Source: a virus. Taken from it: DNA of 64,000 bases. The notes under the pieces are model-generated. The model was given only the letters and a program-made list of their open reading frames with translations, searched no databases and was not told the DNA's origin. Numbering within the stretch: position 1 is the first letter of the stretch; each line of letters starts with the position of its first letter. A program made the translations under genes and the position numbers. Shown one piece after another: positions 32,920 through 43,073 of the stretch. The stretch lies in IMG/VR virus record IMGVR_UViG_3300045008_000200, positions 1 through 64,000 of that record. One strand, written 5' to 3'.

Positions 32920-34709
32920 CGAAATCGTGGAGACTTCCTTCCCTTGATTATACGAGCCGGGACTACCAAGCCATCCGCAACGACGCGGTGGAGCGAATCA
33001 GCGCCTTTATCGAAGAGTGGACGGACCACTCTCCATCTGATCCCGGCATTGTGATTTTACAGCTTTTTGCGGGGATGCACGATGTTTTGCACTTTTACGC
33101 CGACCGCGGGGTGAAGGAAAATCTCATCACCGATGTTCTTGGTCGCAGAAACATGATTGCGCTGGCCGCGCTGGTGGGACAGAGGCTTTTGGGCAAGGCT
33201 CCGGCGGTTGCCAATATGACTTTCGACATTCCAGCGCAGCCTACGGATACTTCGATACCCACCGGCACTCTCTTGACGACGCAGGGGGTCACTCCGGCGG
33301 TTTATTTTGAGACCCGGCAGGATGTGACGATCTTGGCGGGCGATACTCGTGTGGAAGACGTGCTTGCCGCGGCGGGGCGTACTTTCTCCGGCACTATCGG
33401 CACGTCCAACGGACAGGAATGGCAGAGCTTCCTTGTGGCGGATACGGACGATGTACTTGATGAGGGTATTACCGTTACCGTGGACGGGGTGCCTTGGACT
33501 TATATTGCGAGCCTGGGCTTGGCGGAGCCGAATGGGACCAACTGGACGTACACACGGGATGAGCGTGGACGGGTGTATGTTTGCTTCGGCAACGGTACGG
33601 CTGATTCCGGGTATGGATTGATCCCCGACAACCTTGCGGTGATTGAGGCGGCGTGGCGACAGGGCGGGGGGCGGTTTTCTTCGGTCCCCAAGAACACCAT
33701 TCGTACCGTGGTCTCCACCATCATGTCCGGTGGCATACCCATCTCCGTATCTTGTACGAATCCGAATCCGGCGGAAGGTGGGGATGAGGAAGAGGATATT
33801 GAAGTGGCCCGGCGACGCATCCCACGGGCCTTCAAGGCGAATGACAGGGGCGTGACCGCTGGCGATCTGGAAGCGTTGGCGGAGAGCATTCCCGGTGTGG
33901 TGCAATCGCTTGCATTGGTGACGCAGCCGGGGCATTGGACCGTGTATGTTGCCCCGCATCCTACGGTGGGAGCGGGTACACTTGGCGGTACCGATCCGTT
34001 TGGGTACACCGTTCTGGCAACGCAGGAGCTTTCGCAGCAGGCATTGGCAACGGTTGTGACCAATGCTCTGCTCGGCAAAAAGATGGGCACGGATAGTGTG
34101 CGAGCGATGCTGGTGCGGTACATGCCGGTGGAGATCGTCACCACGCTCTACCTGCTCCCCGGAGCGCGGCGGGATGCCGTGGAGGGGGAGCTTGCTACCT
34201 TCTTGAAGAGCTACTTCGACGTGACCACCCGCGAGATTGGGTTGACCGGGCGTGTGCAGGGGGACGCCAACTTATCGAAGTGGGAAGACGACGTGGGGGA
34301 TTTGGAAGGGGTGGATTACGCCACCACTACGCGGTTTCAGCTTCGTCCGATGGTGGAGACCATTCAGGCGGTGGGCACTCCCGTCTTCTCAAGCATCGTT
34401 ACCACGGAGCACACACGGCACGCCTATTGGGAAGTCCTGTTTACCAGTCCCACGGTGTTCGTGGTGTATCGACAGGATATTGGCGGACCGCGAATCCTGC
34501 AATCCGACTTGGGGCTTGTTGGGAAGTCCTATGTGTCGGCAGATGGGGAAGTTCAATTCTCCATCACGGTGCCTTCCGGCGGTACTCCCCCGGCTTCGGG
34601 AGATCGTTTTCGTTTTCGAGTGTCTCCGCAGCTTGATACGGTGAGGATATTGACCGGTGAGATGGCTGTTGGCGGTATCCTGAGTTATACAATGGAAGGC
34701 GGTGCGTGA
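32916..34709 (+). CDS. Baseplate J-like protein (gp6/gpJ family)
   Basis: The 597-residue protein has the family N-terminus (LDYTSRDYQAIRNDAVERI, then DPGIVILQLFAGMHDVLHFYADR) and the typical PAQPTDTSIPTGTLLTT strand, followed by an EEEDIEVARRRIPRAFKANDRGVTAGDLEALA segment near residue 300, which is characteristic of J-like proteins. It builds the wedge ring of the baseplate. Confidence 0.85.
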   Translation: MTKSWRLPSLDYTSRDYQAIRNDAVERISAFIEEWTDHSPSDPGIVILQLFAGMHDVLHFYADRGVKENLITDVLGRRNMIALAALVGQRLLGKAPAVANMTFDIPAQPTDTSIPTGTLLTTQGVTPAVYFETRQDVTILAGDTRVEDVLAAAGRTFSGTIGTSNGQEWQSFLVADTDDVLDEGITVTVDGVPWTYIASLGLAEPNGTNWTYTRDERGRVYVCFGNGTADSGYGLIPDNLAVIEAAWRQGGGRFSSVPKNTIRTVVSTIMSGGIPISVSCTNPNPAEGGDEEEDIEVARRRIPRAFKANDRGVTAGDLEALAESIPGVVQSLALVTQPGHWTVYVAPHPTVGAGTLGGTDPFGYTVLATQELSQQALATVVTNALLGKKMGTDSVRAMLVRYMPVEIVTTLYLLPGARRDAVEGELATFLKSYFDVTTREIGLTGRVQGDANLSKWEDDVGDLEGVDYATTTRFQLRPMVETIQAVGTPVFSSIVTTEHTRHAYWEVLFTSPTVFVVYRQDIGGPRILQSDLGLVGKSYVSADGEVQFSITVPSGGTPPASGDRFRFRVSPQLDTVRILTGEMAVGGILSYTMEGGA

Positions 34710-37504
34710 TGGGTGTTCCGTCCTTCATCATCAAAGTCACTCCCACCCACGTTCCTCTCAATGGCGAGTTGATCGTGGACGCGATTCCTTCGGAACCTTT
34801 GCGGGGATATCCAGATATTACGGTGGACATGGCGACGTTGGTTGCCGGTCCAATGTATCAGCCGTGGGGGGCTTACCGGGCCGTTTTCGTGGTCCGTGGA
34901 TATAATAACGGTTTGGTTCGGGTGCGCGGATTTTCCTATGAGGATGGGTTGGAAGGCGCATCCTTGGTGTCCGGTGCGTTTACGCTCGGTGCCGGTGTTC
35001 CCGTTGGCGTAGAGGGGGTGGGGTGGTCCCCGCCGGGTGTGAGTCTTGAGTTTGCTCCCGGTATGGCAGCTTCCGATGTGTTGGCGGCGTTCAACTTCCG
35101 GGTGGAACGTGGGTACGAAGGTCCACAGGTGGTGTGCAAGTGGGACAATCCGACCAACGAACCACTACTGCTTGTGGTTCGTACTGAATTTGCATGGCCG
35201 GAAGATGCTGATGGCACTTTTGGAAATTCCTTTGCGTTTCCGATGATCTATGGCGTGACCTCTTTTGCCGATGTGTGGTGCCAAGATGGGGTCATGTACT
35301 ACTACGGTTTGTATCGAGTGAACCTGGGCAGTGGCGATCCCCTACTGGAATGCCTCGGTCATGGGGCAATCTTTCCCATTGATAACCGTCCCACGGTGGA
35401 GCTTGTTCCGCAGACGCCGGTTTTGGATGTTGTGGGCACTCTTCCGATGGCTCCGGTGGATGGGGACAGGTATTTGCTGGATGCGTCCCATCCCGAATCT
35501 CCGAAAATTGCCACGTACACCGGCGGGGCTTGGGTGTATGAGATGCCTTCTCGCAGGTGGTCCGTGGTGTCCCCTCTCTGTACCAGTCCCCTCATGCGCT
35601 CTATTTTCAACACGCTTGCGTTTCCGACGACATGGTGTTTTCGTGAATTTGGTGCTTACCTGCAAGACCTTACTGGATCGCCAGGTCTTTGGTGCCCCTT
35701 TGTGGATAAGGAGCGTCTTGACCTCTACTCCTTCTTGGATTTGTTTGACCGGGCGCAGGATTCCAAGTCCGTGACCAAAGCCCTGTCAACTCAGACCTTG
35801 GAGGAGTTGGAGTTTGATGAGAGGTTCAACTTCGAGACCGATCCGGGGATGATGCAGCCTGCGGCAAAGCGGTTTCTCAAACTTTTCACCTTGCCTATTG
35901 GGACAGCCAAGGGGTTGATTGACTGGCAGCGGAATAGCTTGATGCGGGTGAACACCACCGATTTGCGTCTTGTGCCCAACATTGGTGCCTTGGTGGGATA
36001 TGAACACTACGACGCCCTGCCGGTATCTTTGCAGCGATTTCTCGTCTTGAATCTGAGTCACTTTTATCCCATTCTTGGCCGGTGGGATGAGATCGGGAGA
36101 GCTTTCCGAAACTGGCTTGGTCCGGGGTATGATTTCAATTTGAAACCCTTTGCGAGCAACGTAGCCTACATGAACGAGGCCATGTTTGCCGTGGTGACGC
36201 CTTCCCCGGAAGAAACCGGAACAGAGCTTGACTGCGGTTTCTACATGACGCACACCGACCCGGAAAACGTACATCACTTCAAAGGCGTGGAGCTTTTTGC
36301 CGACATAAACCCTTTCTTGGTCACGTCGATGGCCGACCCCGAACTAGGTCCGTCCGAGTTTAGGCCGAAGCTGACCCCCACAAGGCGGGGAGCTTTTTGG
36401 ACCGTGGTATCGGCAACGCAAACTACCGAGCCGACTATAGATCAGGTGGGACAGCTATTTTTAGTGCCGGTGGGTGCCGATCCGGGGTGGGCGCGCTTTG
36501 AGCGGGCCGTTGTTTTCGTTTTTGACGTTGGCGTGTATTTCCCGTGTTGGCCTTGGGACTACGAGGGGATTGTGGCCGAAGATACCGGACACCTATGGGT
36601 GTTTCGGCAAACGTGGCTTGGCGATCCGTTGGACCCACAAACGCACGGGGAATGGTTTGAGCTTCCGGGGCTGCAACAGTTCTATGCCTTGCAGTGGTGG
36701 TTGCAATGCTATGGAGCGCCGGGGACGCTGCACATGGAGTTTCGGGATCGTCCTTTTCCCCCGATGAGCCTGGTGGATGACCTGCGAAGTTGGCCCAATG
36801 GTCCGGTTACGTCGGTTACGTCGAAGCACGGGTGGTGGTCGGACACGGTTCCACCCATTTCCCTTCCGCCTGTGATTCCCTTTGACAAGCATGAGATCAT
36901 GGGGGTGCATTATCTTCGTGGCGGGGTGCCGGATTTGCCTTCCGGTTGGAGTCCGGGATCGAGTCCGTCTCTTTTGCAAGGAGTATTTGATTTTGCTTGC
37001 GCTGGTTATGGGCATCGTAGGTTTGAGTTTACTTTGGATTTTGTACTCCCCGTAGGTTTTCCCGGTCCGACGATGCTGGGGGCGGTTCCTGTGGGCGATA
37101 CGGCTTTTTATTGCCCGATTTCCTTGGCGTGTCGTGTGGATAATTTTGGTTTCTCTAATGGATTAGCCATGCTTACTGCGGTGACTTCGGGTGGTGTGTG
37201 CAGTTTTGTTTTCACCGTTGGTCCCATACCAGGGGGCTCTTTTCCCGGCTCTTATCAAATAATTCCGGTGGGTGCTTTGGCGGACGGCAATCCGCATACG
37301 CTTTTCGTTGCGTGGGATTTGGATGACCAGCTAATTTCTGCCACTATTGATGGAATATATGGGATAGAGCATCCCGTTGTTTCGACCGGTGTACCGAATG
37401 GCATTGCTATCGTTTCTTGGGGTGGGCGGACATGGGTGGGGGCACCGTTGGTGAATGACATTCCCCCGTGGGATTTCACGAATCTTGAGATTTCCGTTGA
37501 CTGA
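34709..37504 (+). CDS. Tail protein I-like core with lectin-like C-terminal domain
   Basis: The 931-residue protein starts at an ATG overlapping the J-like stop. The N-terminal ~200 residues are beta-rich. The central part (~310-500: YLQDLTGSPGLWCPFVDKE, then ALSTQTLEELEFDERFNFET, KRFLKLFTLPIGTAKGLIDW) resembles P2 gpI-type tail proteins that connect fibres to the baseplate. The final ~200 residues look like a concanavalin/LamG fold (RFEFTLDFVLPVGF, then NPHTLFVAWDLDDQLISATI), suggesting glycan binding. Confidence 0.65.
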   Translation: MGVPSFIIKVTPTHVPLNGELIVDAIPSEPLRGYPDITVDMATLVAGPMYQPWGAYRAVFVVRGYNNGLVRVRGFSYEDGLEGASLVSGAFTLGAGVPVGVEGVGWSPPGVSLEFAPGMAASDVLAAFNFRVERGYEGPQVVCKWDNPTNEPLLLVVRTEFAWPEDADGTFGNSFAFPMIYGVTSFADVWCQDGVMYYYGLYRVNLGSGDPLLECLGHGAIFPIDNRPTVELVPQTPVLDVVGTLPMAPVDGDRYLLDASHPESPKIATYTGGAWVYEMPSRRWSVVSPLCTSPLMRSIFNTLAFPTTWCFREFGAYLQDLTGSPGLWCPFVDKERLDLYSFLDLFDRAQDSKSVTKALSTQTLEELEFDERFNFETDPGMMQPAAKRFLKLFTLPIGTAKGLIDWQRNSLMRVNTTDLRLVPNIGALVGYEHYDALPVSLQRFLVLNLSHFYPILGRWDEIGRAFRNWLGPGYDFNLKPFASNVAYMNEAMFAVVTPSPEETGTELDCGFYMTHTDPENVHHFKGVELFADINPFLVTSMADPELGPSEFRPKLTPTRRGAFWTVVSATQTTEPTIDQVGQLFLVPVGADPGWARFERAVVFVFDVGVYFPCWPWDYEGIVAEDTGHLWVFRQTWLGDPLDPQTHGEWFELPGLQQFYALQWWLQCYGAPGTLHMEFRDRPFPPMSLVDDLRSWPNGPVTSVTSKHGWWSDTVPPISLPPVIPFDKHEIMGVHYLRGGVPDLPSGWSPGSSPSLLQGVFDFACAGYGHRRFEFTLDFVLPVGFPGPTMLGAVPVGDTAFYCPISLACRVDNFGFSNGLAMLTAVTSGGVCSFVFTVGPIPGGSFPGSYQIIPVGALADGNPHTLFVAWDLDDQLISATIDGIYGIEHPVVSTGVPNGIAIVSWGGRTWVGAPLVNDIPPWDFTNLEISVD

Positions 37505-37525
37505 CTTCCGGGCTAAGGCTAAACT
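37497..37525 (+). promoter_or_regulatory. Possible promoter upstream of the tail fibre
   Basis: TTGACT, 17 bp, TAAACT, starting in the last codons of the preceding gene and reading into the fibre gene. Spacing is exact, but the GTGT element of the phage family is absent. Confidence 0.4.
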
Positions 37526-37551
37526 GCCTGACCAAGAAGGAGTAAGTGAAA

Positions 37552-40500
37552 ATGGCTCCTAGAATCATGCAACAGCCGTTCAACGGGGACTACTCGCAGG
37601 ACTTGTTTTCCGAGCGCAAACAGTTCCTTGGTGCGCTTTTCCAGCAAGGCAAGAAGATCATGGACGCTGACTGCAATGATTCCACCGTGGCTCTGGTGGG
37701 ACGGTTGCAGCGCATGATTCAGTCGGCCTTTCCCGCGCAGGCGGTGGGGAAGGCGTTTCAAATCATTCAGTCTCCGACTGCGACCACCAACAATTTCTTG
37801 GTCCGCGGGTGCTGGGAAGACGGCTTCTACGCGCAAGCGGCGCTCCCTGAGACCTATGCCAAGCTCTTCATCGGCGGTCTGTGCGCCCTCATCTCCAACT
37901 GCACGACCACCACGGCGGGAAAAGAGGGCATTGAATTTGCCTGGACGGGGCCGACTACGGGTGGCGGGGAATACATCGCTGGGGCGCTTCACCATCGGAG
38001 CACGGCGCTCGCCCCCTTGGTCTTGACCGATACCAACGCTCGATTCGTGGTCAACTCCCTCAAGGGCATGACGCTTGTTCCGTCCGTGCCCGTGGGGGGT
38101 GCACACACGTACCAGATTCTTTCCAACACGGAAACGCAGATCACGGTGGTTGATCTTGGCGGCACGGACATGACGCTTTTTGCGTCTGCCGGGGAGTTCT
38201 ACCGCATCATGCCGTCCACGCCCATTGCGGGTGGAGCCGGACAAGGACGCCGTGACTTGGTGTTTTTGGATGTGTACGTGGGGGAAATGGACTCCGCGGA
38301 AGACTCCACGCTTCTGCATCCCATCGCCGGTGGTTACGAAGCGGCGCGGCGCATGGTGATTCGACAGCAGGTGTTGGTGCGCGAGAACAAGGACGGATCG
38401 GGAAACGATGTGCTTGGGACACTGGCTGACCCGGCGTACACGCGCCCCGGCCTCCCGTGGGCGAGTGATCCCACGGCGACGGAGAGCTACTATCAGGATG
38501 GGAACGGACAGACGCATTATTGCGTGGCTTTGGCGGAACTTTCCCGTCCGCAAGCCGACGCCACTCTTGTCACGGCGTACATCACCGACCTGCGTGACCC
38601 ATACTTCGGCTCTTCACGGGAAGTGGTGGAAGCCCGCCGCGGGTACGACAACCTCTATGACAGCATTGAAGCCGCGGAAAACAAGCCTTCCCGTGCGATG
38701 GCGCTTCCCCATGAAGCCCCGACTCCGGTGACGCTTTCTCAAACCAACGTCTTGCAAATTACTGACACGGCCTACGTTGGCGAATCTGTGTCCGACAACA
38801 TCAAGGAGACGTTGAAGCTCTTTGAGTACGATCCGCAGCACCCGTCCGTGACAAGCCGGAATCCGTTGCGTGGCGATCCGGCTTCTCTCATCTCGCCCAT
38901 CACGTCTTACGCCAGTTTGACCGGACAAGACTTGGCGGTACGGATGCGCGATCCCGTCACGGGGGCAGTGGTCAGTTCCACCGTGGGAAATTTCGGTGGC
39001 TGTGCGTCTCCGCTCACCGCGGCGCAGTTGGTGACACTGCTCAATGGCACGGTGTTCCCGGCCATGACCATCACTTTCTCCACCGGCGCTGTTGCCCTCA
39101 GTACGGTGTTGGTGGCGCAGGAGATTCAGAGCAAATACCTTGGATTGCGCTCTCTCATCACGGGCCGGTATTCGTACATCGAAATTCTCTCCACGTATCC
39201 AATCTCCAATCTGTTCGGCACCATTGATCCGGCCACGCATTTCTATCAGAAGTTTGCCGCCTACGAAGGGCCGGGTAACACGTTTTCGTCGGTGCGCACA
39301 CACTCCGGGTTGGAACCGGAAGTGGTGGACATTGTGAACGCCGGGGGTACCAGCATCATCGGCGGCACGACGACTCCGCACTTCTTCCTCAATCCGTACT
39401 TCTGCTTCGACATGATCTTGAACGTGCAGGCGATTGCACGTTACGGTATCAAAACGACCTTTGCCACGGAGCCGTCCAAGGCGTACATGCAGCGCGATCT
39501 TCACAACGGTCGGTCGCAACTGGATTATCGCTTGCAGGTGGAGCATGATGTTGACGGACAGCATCAGCGGGGGTTTCTTACTGAACCCATGATTGATCTC
39601 GGCATTGGTGCCGATCAGGTTAGCGCGGCTTCCATTCGTCTCTTTGCCACCATCACCAACGTCGGTCTTGCCGATGTGACGACCATTCAACAGGCGCTTG
39701 AGGCGGTCCTTCCGCTGGCTGGCGGAACGCTTACGGGACTGCTCACCATCAACGCCGGTGTGCCGGTGGGTCTGAATCTCTCCGCTTCGCGCATCGCATC
39801 CGTGGCCGATCCGGTGAATCCGCAGGATGCCGCGACCAAAGCCTACGTGGACATGGTGGCCGCTGGTCTGGACATAAAGCCGTCTTGCGTGGCTCTCTCT
39901 GACACTCCGGGGACGCTTGCCACCGATTTCAAGGCGGGGGATACGCTGGATGGCGTGGTATTGGGCTTGGGACAGCGCATTTTGCTCACCGCTCAGGCCG
40001 ATGCCAAGGAGAACGGCATTTGGGTGACGACAAATGCCGCTCCGACACGTCCGGCGGATTTCAGCCCTACGACTCCGAATACCACCGGTTCGTTGGTTTT
40101 CATCGAAGACGGTACGAACTACCACGATACGCAGTGGGTGATGACCACGTATCCCGATCCGGTGATTGACACCGACGCGAATGACTGGACGCAGTTTGCC
40201 GGGGCGGGGACGTATGTGTGGCGAGACGGTATTGACGCCACGGGCATGACCGTGGACGTGAAGGTGCTGGCTCCCATCACGATCAGCGGTGGCATCGGTT
40301 CCGGCGGCGTCGTGATGCTTGATTACTCCCGCCTGTTTCAGCTTGTGGCGAATGTCTTTGACGTGGACTCCGGGGAGCTTGCCGGGACTGGTTTGGAAGT
40401 GGGGCCGTCCATTGACACCTATTCCGGGCCTTTGCGCATCGCGGCGGCTGCGGCGGGGAACGGTCTCACTGGTGGTAGCGGTTTCCCCTTGGCGGTGCTG

Positions 40501-42390
40501 GCGAATCCGACAAACGCGAGTATCACCGTGGGAGTGGCGGGAGTATCGGTGCGGTACAACGCCGCTGCCGCTTTGACGGTCGGAGCTTCCGGTTTGGCCG
40601 TAAACTCCACCATCGCGGGTGGCGGTTTGACGTGGGCGGCGGGTGTTGTGGCAGTGGGAGCCGGTGACGGTATCACGGTCAACGCCGATGACGTTGCTGT
40701 AAACAACGGAAACAACTTGGGTTTTGATGGGTCTGCTCTGGTTACGCTTGGTGTGTCTTCATGGGTGTCCGGTGATTCGGGCACAGTGAGCAATGTCAAC
40801 CGACAGGTCATAATCGGGTCGTCCGGTTCGCAGATTGTTAGTGTTCCCCAAGGGAGCATCATTGCTTCCGAGTCTTCTGCTATGGTCGGGCCTATTACGG
40901 GAGAAGAGGATGTTGCCATTCTTGCTTCTTCTGACGTGATTATGTGGGGCGCGATGGAGCAGGTGGCTTTTGTCGGGGTTTACGATTGCGATGTGAGCTT
41001 TCCATCCGCGGCCACCGGCACCACCGTTCGTCGGGCCATCGTGGGCGGTTCTACCACCAGCAACTTGACGGGGGATGATGATTCCGCTCGTTTATATAAT
41101 ACGGCTATGTTCGCCTGCGTGGATGGGTACATTACGGCCAGTGAATCCAATATCAACGAAGCCGCGGTGATCGCTTCTGACGGCAGCGGAATTTTGGCGG
41201 ATGCTTATACCATTAACGAATCCGCGGTAATTGCATCTAAGGATAGTGAGATTGATAATACCAGCACTGGCGCTTCGCAGAACGTGGGACAGTGTGGGCT
41301 TTTTGCCACATCCAATTCCACAATAGATCATGGGCTTACGTCTGCTGTTGTTGCGTCTTCGTATGGTTTGGTGGGTCGCGGATCGCATGATGGGGATATT
41401 TTTAACTCTGCAATCTTGGCGTCTTATGATGTGGACATGGGGTACGGAAACTACACTGGCGGTGTTCATAACTGTGCCATCGTCGCTTCCCGCGACGGAT
41501 GCCGTGTTACGGCCCGTAGTACCTATGATACATATAGCTGTGCCATCGTTGCTTCGGATGATACCTGCGTGGTGGACGCGACTGCTGGAAATACAAATCA
41601 AGTTTTGATTGCCGCGTCCGACACGGCGACTGTAGGTGATGAAGTGACGATTGGCCTCACTATGTTGTCCACTTATAATTCGGTGCCGAATAATATCCCG
41701 CGGCCCATTTCTGGCATTTATGATGACTTACCAAGTTACTCAGTGCAGGGCGTTTACAACAACGGTGAAGCGTGGGCGCTGGATACGGTGGACGGGGATA
41801 TTTATTGCACCGGCGCTTTGTACGATGGATGGGCACCCGATTATGCGGAGATGTTCGAGAGTGCGGATGGATTGAGCATCCCGGTCGGCACCTTGGTCAC
41901 ATTCGATGAGGCTTCGCCGGACAAGATCAGGGTTGGGAAGAAGGGGGATGACTACCTGTTGGGGGCCGTTTCTGCGACGGCTGGTGTGGTGCTTGGGTCG
42001 GCGTCTCTCCTTTGGGCCAAGAAGTTTGAACGTACCGAGTTCGGTGAGGATATTTATGAGGATGTTCCCGATACGGCATGGACACCGAAGGAAGGCGAGA
42101 TTGAGGAACAGCGCCCGAAGATTCGTCAAAAGAAGCTGACGAAGGACTACGACCCTTCCAAGAAATACATTCCCCGTGTGAAGCGCAGTGAGTGGCACAC
42201 TGTTGGCCTTGTCGGGCAGCTTTTGGTTCGGTGTGACGACAAATTGAAAGCGCGGGATTGGGTCGGATCAGACAACGAAGGTCGGGCTACCCGTTCACAG
42301 GAGCGTGGGATGGGCTGGCGGTGCATGGCGATTCAGGTGCCGTATGACGCTGATAAGGGGTACGGTGTGGCTCTCATAATGGTTCGCTAA
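37552..42390 (+). CDS. Large tail fibre with C-terminal autoproteolytic chaperone (Peptidase G2-like)
   Basis: This 1612-residue protein has three visible parts. The N-terminal ~100 residues (FNGDYSQDLFSERKQFLGALFQQGKKIMDADCND) match a baseplate-attachment domain common in phage fibres. The middle carries NPQDAATKAYVD-type fibre segments and, at ~1085-1380, a repeated A-I-V/I-A-S-x-D pattern like trimeric adhesin heads. The last ~190 residues (YAEMFESADGLSIPVGTLVTFD, LLGAVSATAGVVLGSASLLW) resemble the intramolecular chaperone that trimerises and cleaves itself. AAGGAG lies 9 bases before ATG. Likely receptor binding. Confidence 0.82.
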   Translation: MAPRIMQQPFNGDYSQDLFSERKQFLGALFQQGKKIMDADCNDSTVALVGRLQRMIQSAFPAQAVGKAFQIIQSPTATTNNFLVRGCWEDGFYAQAALPETYAKLFIGGLCALISNCTTTTAGKEGIEFAWTGPTTGGGEYIAGALHHRSTALAPLVLTDTNARFVVNSLKGMTLVPSVPVGGAHTYQILSNTETQITVVDLGGTDMTLFASAGEFYRIMPSTPIAGGAGQGRRDLVFLDVYVGEMDSAEDSTLLHPIAGGYEAARRMVIRQQVLVRENKDGSGNDVLGTLADPAYTRPGLPWASDPTATESYYQDGNGQTHYCVALAELSRPQADATLVTAYITDLRDPYFGSSREVVEARRGYDNLYDSIEAAENKPSRAMALPHEAPTPVTLSQTNVLQITDTAYVGESVSDNIKETLKLFEYDPQHPSVTSRNPLRGDPASLISPITSYASLTGQDLAVRMRDPVTGAVVSSTVGNFGGCASPLTAAQLVTLLNGTVFPAMTITFSTGAVALSTVLVAQEIQSKYLGLRSLITGRYSYIEILSTYPISNLFGTIDPATHFYQKFAAYEGPGNTFSSVRTHSGLEPEVVDIVNAGGTSIIGGTTTPHFFLNPYFCFDMILNVQAIARYGIKTTFATEPSKAYMQRDLHNGRSQLDYRLQVEHDVDGQHQRGFLTEPMIDLGIGADQVSAASIRLFATITNVGLADVTTIQQALEAVLPLAGGTLTGLLTINAGVPVGLNLSASRIASVADPVNPQDAATKAYVDMVAAGLDIKPSCVALSDTPGTLATDFKAGDTLDGVVLGLGQRILLTAQADAKENGIWVTTNAAPTRPADFSPTTPNTTGSLVFIEDGTNYHDTQWVMTTYPDPVIDTDANDWTQFAGAGTYVWRDGIDATGMTVDVKVLAPITISGGIGSGGVVMLDYSRLFQLVANVFDVDSGELAGTGLEVGPSIDTYSGPLRIAAAAAGNGLTGGSGFPLAVLANPTNASITVGVAGVSVRYNAAAALTVGASGLAVNSTIAGGGLTWAAGVVAVGAGDGITVNADDVAVNNGNNLGFDGSALVTLGVSSWVSGDSGTVSNVNRQVIIGSSGSQIVSVPQGSIIASESSAMVGPITGEEDVAILASSDVIMWGAMEQVAFVGVYDCDVSFPSAATGTTVRRAIVGGSTTSNLTGDDDSARLYNTAMFACVDGYITASESNINEAAVIASDGSGILADAYTINESAVIASKDSEIDNTSTGASQNVGQCGLFATSNSTIDHGLTSAVVASSYGLVGRGSHDGDIFNSAILASYDVDMGYGNYTGGVHNCAIVASRDGCRVTARSTYDTYSCAIVASDDTCVVDATAGNTNQVLIAASDTATVGDEVTIGLTMLSTYNSVPNNIPRPISGIYDDLPSYSVQGVYNNGEAWALDTVDGDIYCTGALYDGWAPDYAEMFESADGLSIPVGTLVTFDEASPDKIRVGKKGDDYLLGAVSATAGVVLGSASLLWAKKFERTEFGEDIYEDVPDTAWTPKEGEIEEQRPKIRQKKLTKDYDPSKKYIPRVKRSEWHTVGLVGQLLVRCDDKLKARDWVGSDNEGRATRSQERGMGWRCMAIQVPYDADKGYGVALIMVR

Positions 42391-42408
42391 AACGGCGGGG
42401 AATGCTCA

Positions 42409-42756
42409 GTGGACACCACGAAGATTCTGGATTACATGCTGACCCAAGGACCGTGGGCCGTCGCGTGCATCGGGCTGGTGTGGGTGTGGTTGCGTACTCG
42501 CAAGGAAGCCAAGGAGTCAATGGACTGCTTGGTGAAAGAGCTTGGCGTTGTGCGCGATGCCTTGCAAAAAGAAAAGGACGAACGTAGGGAAGAAGCGTTG
42601 GCGCTTCAAGCCAAGAGCGCGGAGAGTGTGGCGAAACTGGCCGTACTTATGGACCGGGTGGAAGAGCATTTGAAGCGCACCGAAGCGGTGCTCTCCGAAT
42701 GCCAAAGAATTTCCACGTTGGCCGCGGCACATAACCGAGACGGGGAACGCGGATGA
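42409..42756 (+). CDS. Membrane-anchored coiled-coil protein (holin/BhlA-like topology)
   Basis: The 115-residue protein has one N-terminal transmembrane segment (GPWAVACIGLVWVWL) followed by a long charged coiled coil. This is the layout of BhlA/XhlA-type holins and of some Rz-like proteins. The gene follows the fibre gene, starts with GTG and has a GGGGAATG ribosome tract. It could be a second lysis factor. Confidence 0.6.
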   Translation: MDTTKILDYMLTQGPWAVACIGLVWVWLRTRKEAKESMDCLVKELGVVRDALQKEKDERREEALALQAKSAESVAKLAVLMDRVEEHLKRTEAVLSECQRISTLAAAHNRDGERG

Positions 42757-42962
42757 GACTGTTTTTCTTGCGGGGCATCTTGCCGCCGGGAGTGAAGACC
42801 ACGGCGGACGTGTCGGCCTATGCCCGAAGCATTACCGGCAATCCACAACCGTCCGGGGTGAAGTATCAGCAAGCCGTTACCGACCTTTGGGATGCGCTTG
42901 CTGCCAAGGTGGCGTCGGTACTCGCTACTCTTGCGGTGTTTTTCAACCCTTCCAGCAAGTAG
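42753..42962 (+). CDS. Small protein at the end of the late operon, unknown
   Basis: The 69-residue protein starts at an ATG overlapping the previous stop. It has a basic hydrophobic N-terminus and a hydrophobic C-terminal helix (ALAAKVASVLATLAVFF) that may be membrane-associated. It may act with the preceding coiled-coil protein. No family recognised. Confidence 0.55.
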   Translation: MRLFFLRGILPPGVKTTADVSAYARSITGNPQPSGVKYQQAVTDLWDALAAKVASVLATLAVFFNPSSK

Positions 42963-42993
42963 CCCCCCGTTGGTCCTCTTTCTTAGAGAAAAG

Positions 42994-43007
42994 TGCACGC
43001 GATTGCA
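42994..43007 (+). promoter_or_regulatory. TGCA-N6-TGCA palindrome, operator or terminator candidate
   Basis: TGCACGCGATTGCA with A-rich left and T-rich right flanks (GAAAAG... TTTTTCCC). It ends 8 bp before the -35 of the promoter at 43016, the same spacing as at 54801. It could be an operator centred near -50 or the terminator of the late operon. Confidence 0.6.
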
Positions 43008-43015
43008 TTTTTCCC

Positions 43016-43044
43016 TTGACAAGTCTCTTTTGACGTGTTAGATT
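43016..43044 (+). promoter_or_regulatory. Phage-family promoter, first of the accessory region
   Basis: TTGACA, 17 bp, GTGT, TAGATT. The leader then carries AGACGCT and GAAGGGGACCGACAATG, a conserved ribosome-site block shared with 54823, 63786 and the reverse promoter at 63398. Confidence 0.85.
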
Positions 43045-43073
43045 ACCTCTAGACGCTGAGAAGGGGACCGACA

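Noticed and set aside
32250-39438. CRISPR-like array from the repeated VQAIA DNA word
   Set aside because: Copies are kilobases apart inside genes with no regular spacing.
38614-40125. Reverse-strand open frame of 503 codons in the fibre gene
   Set aside because: Shadow of the fibre frame; no promoter, ribosome site or recognisable protein pattern.
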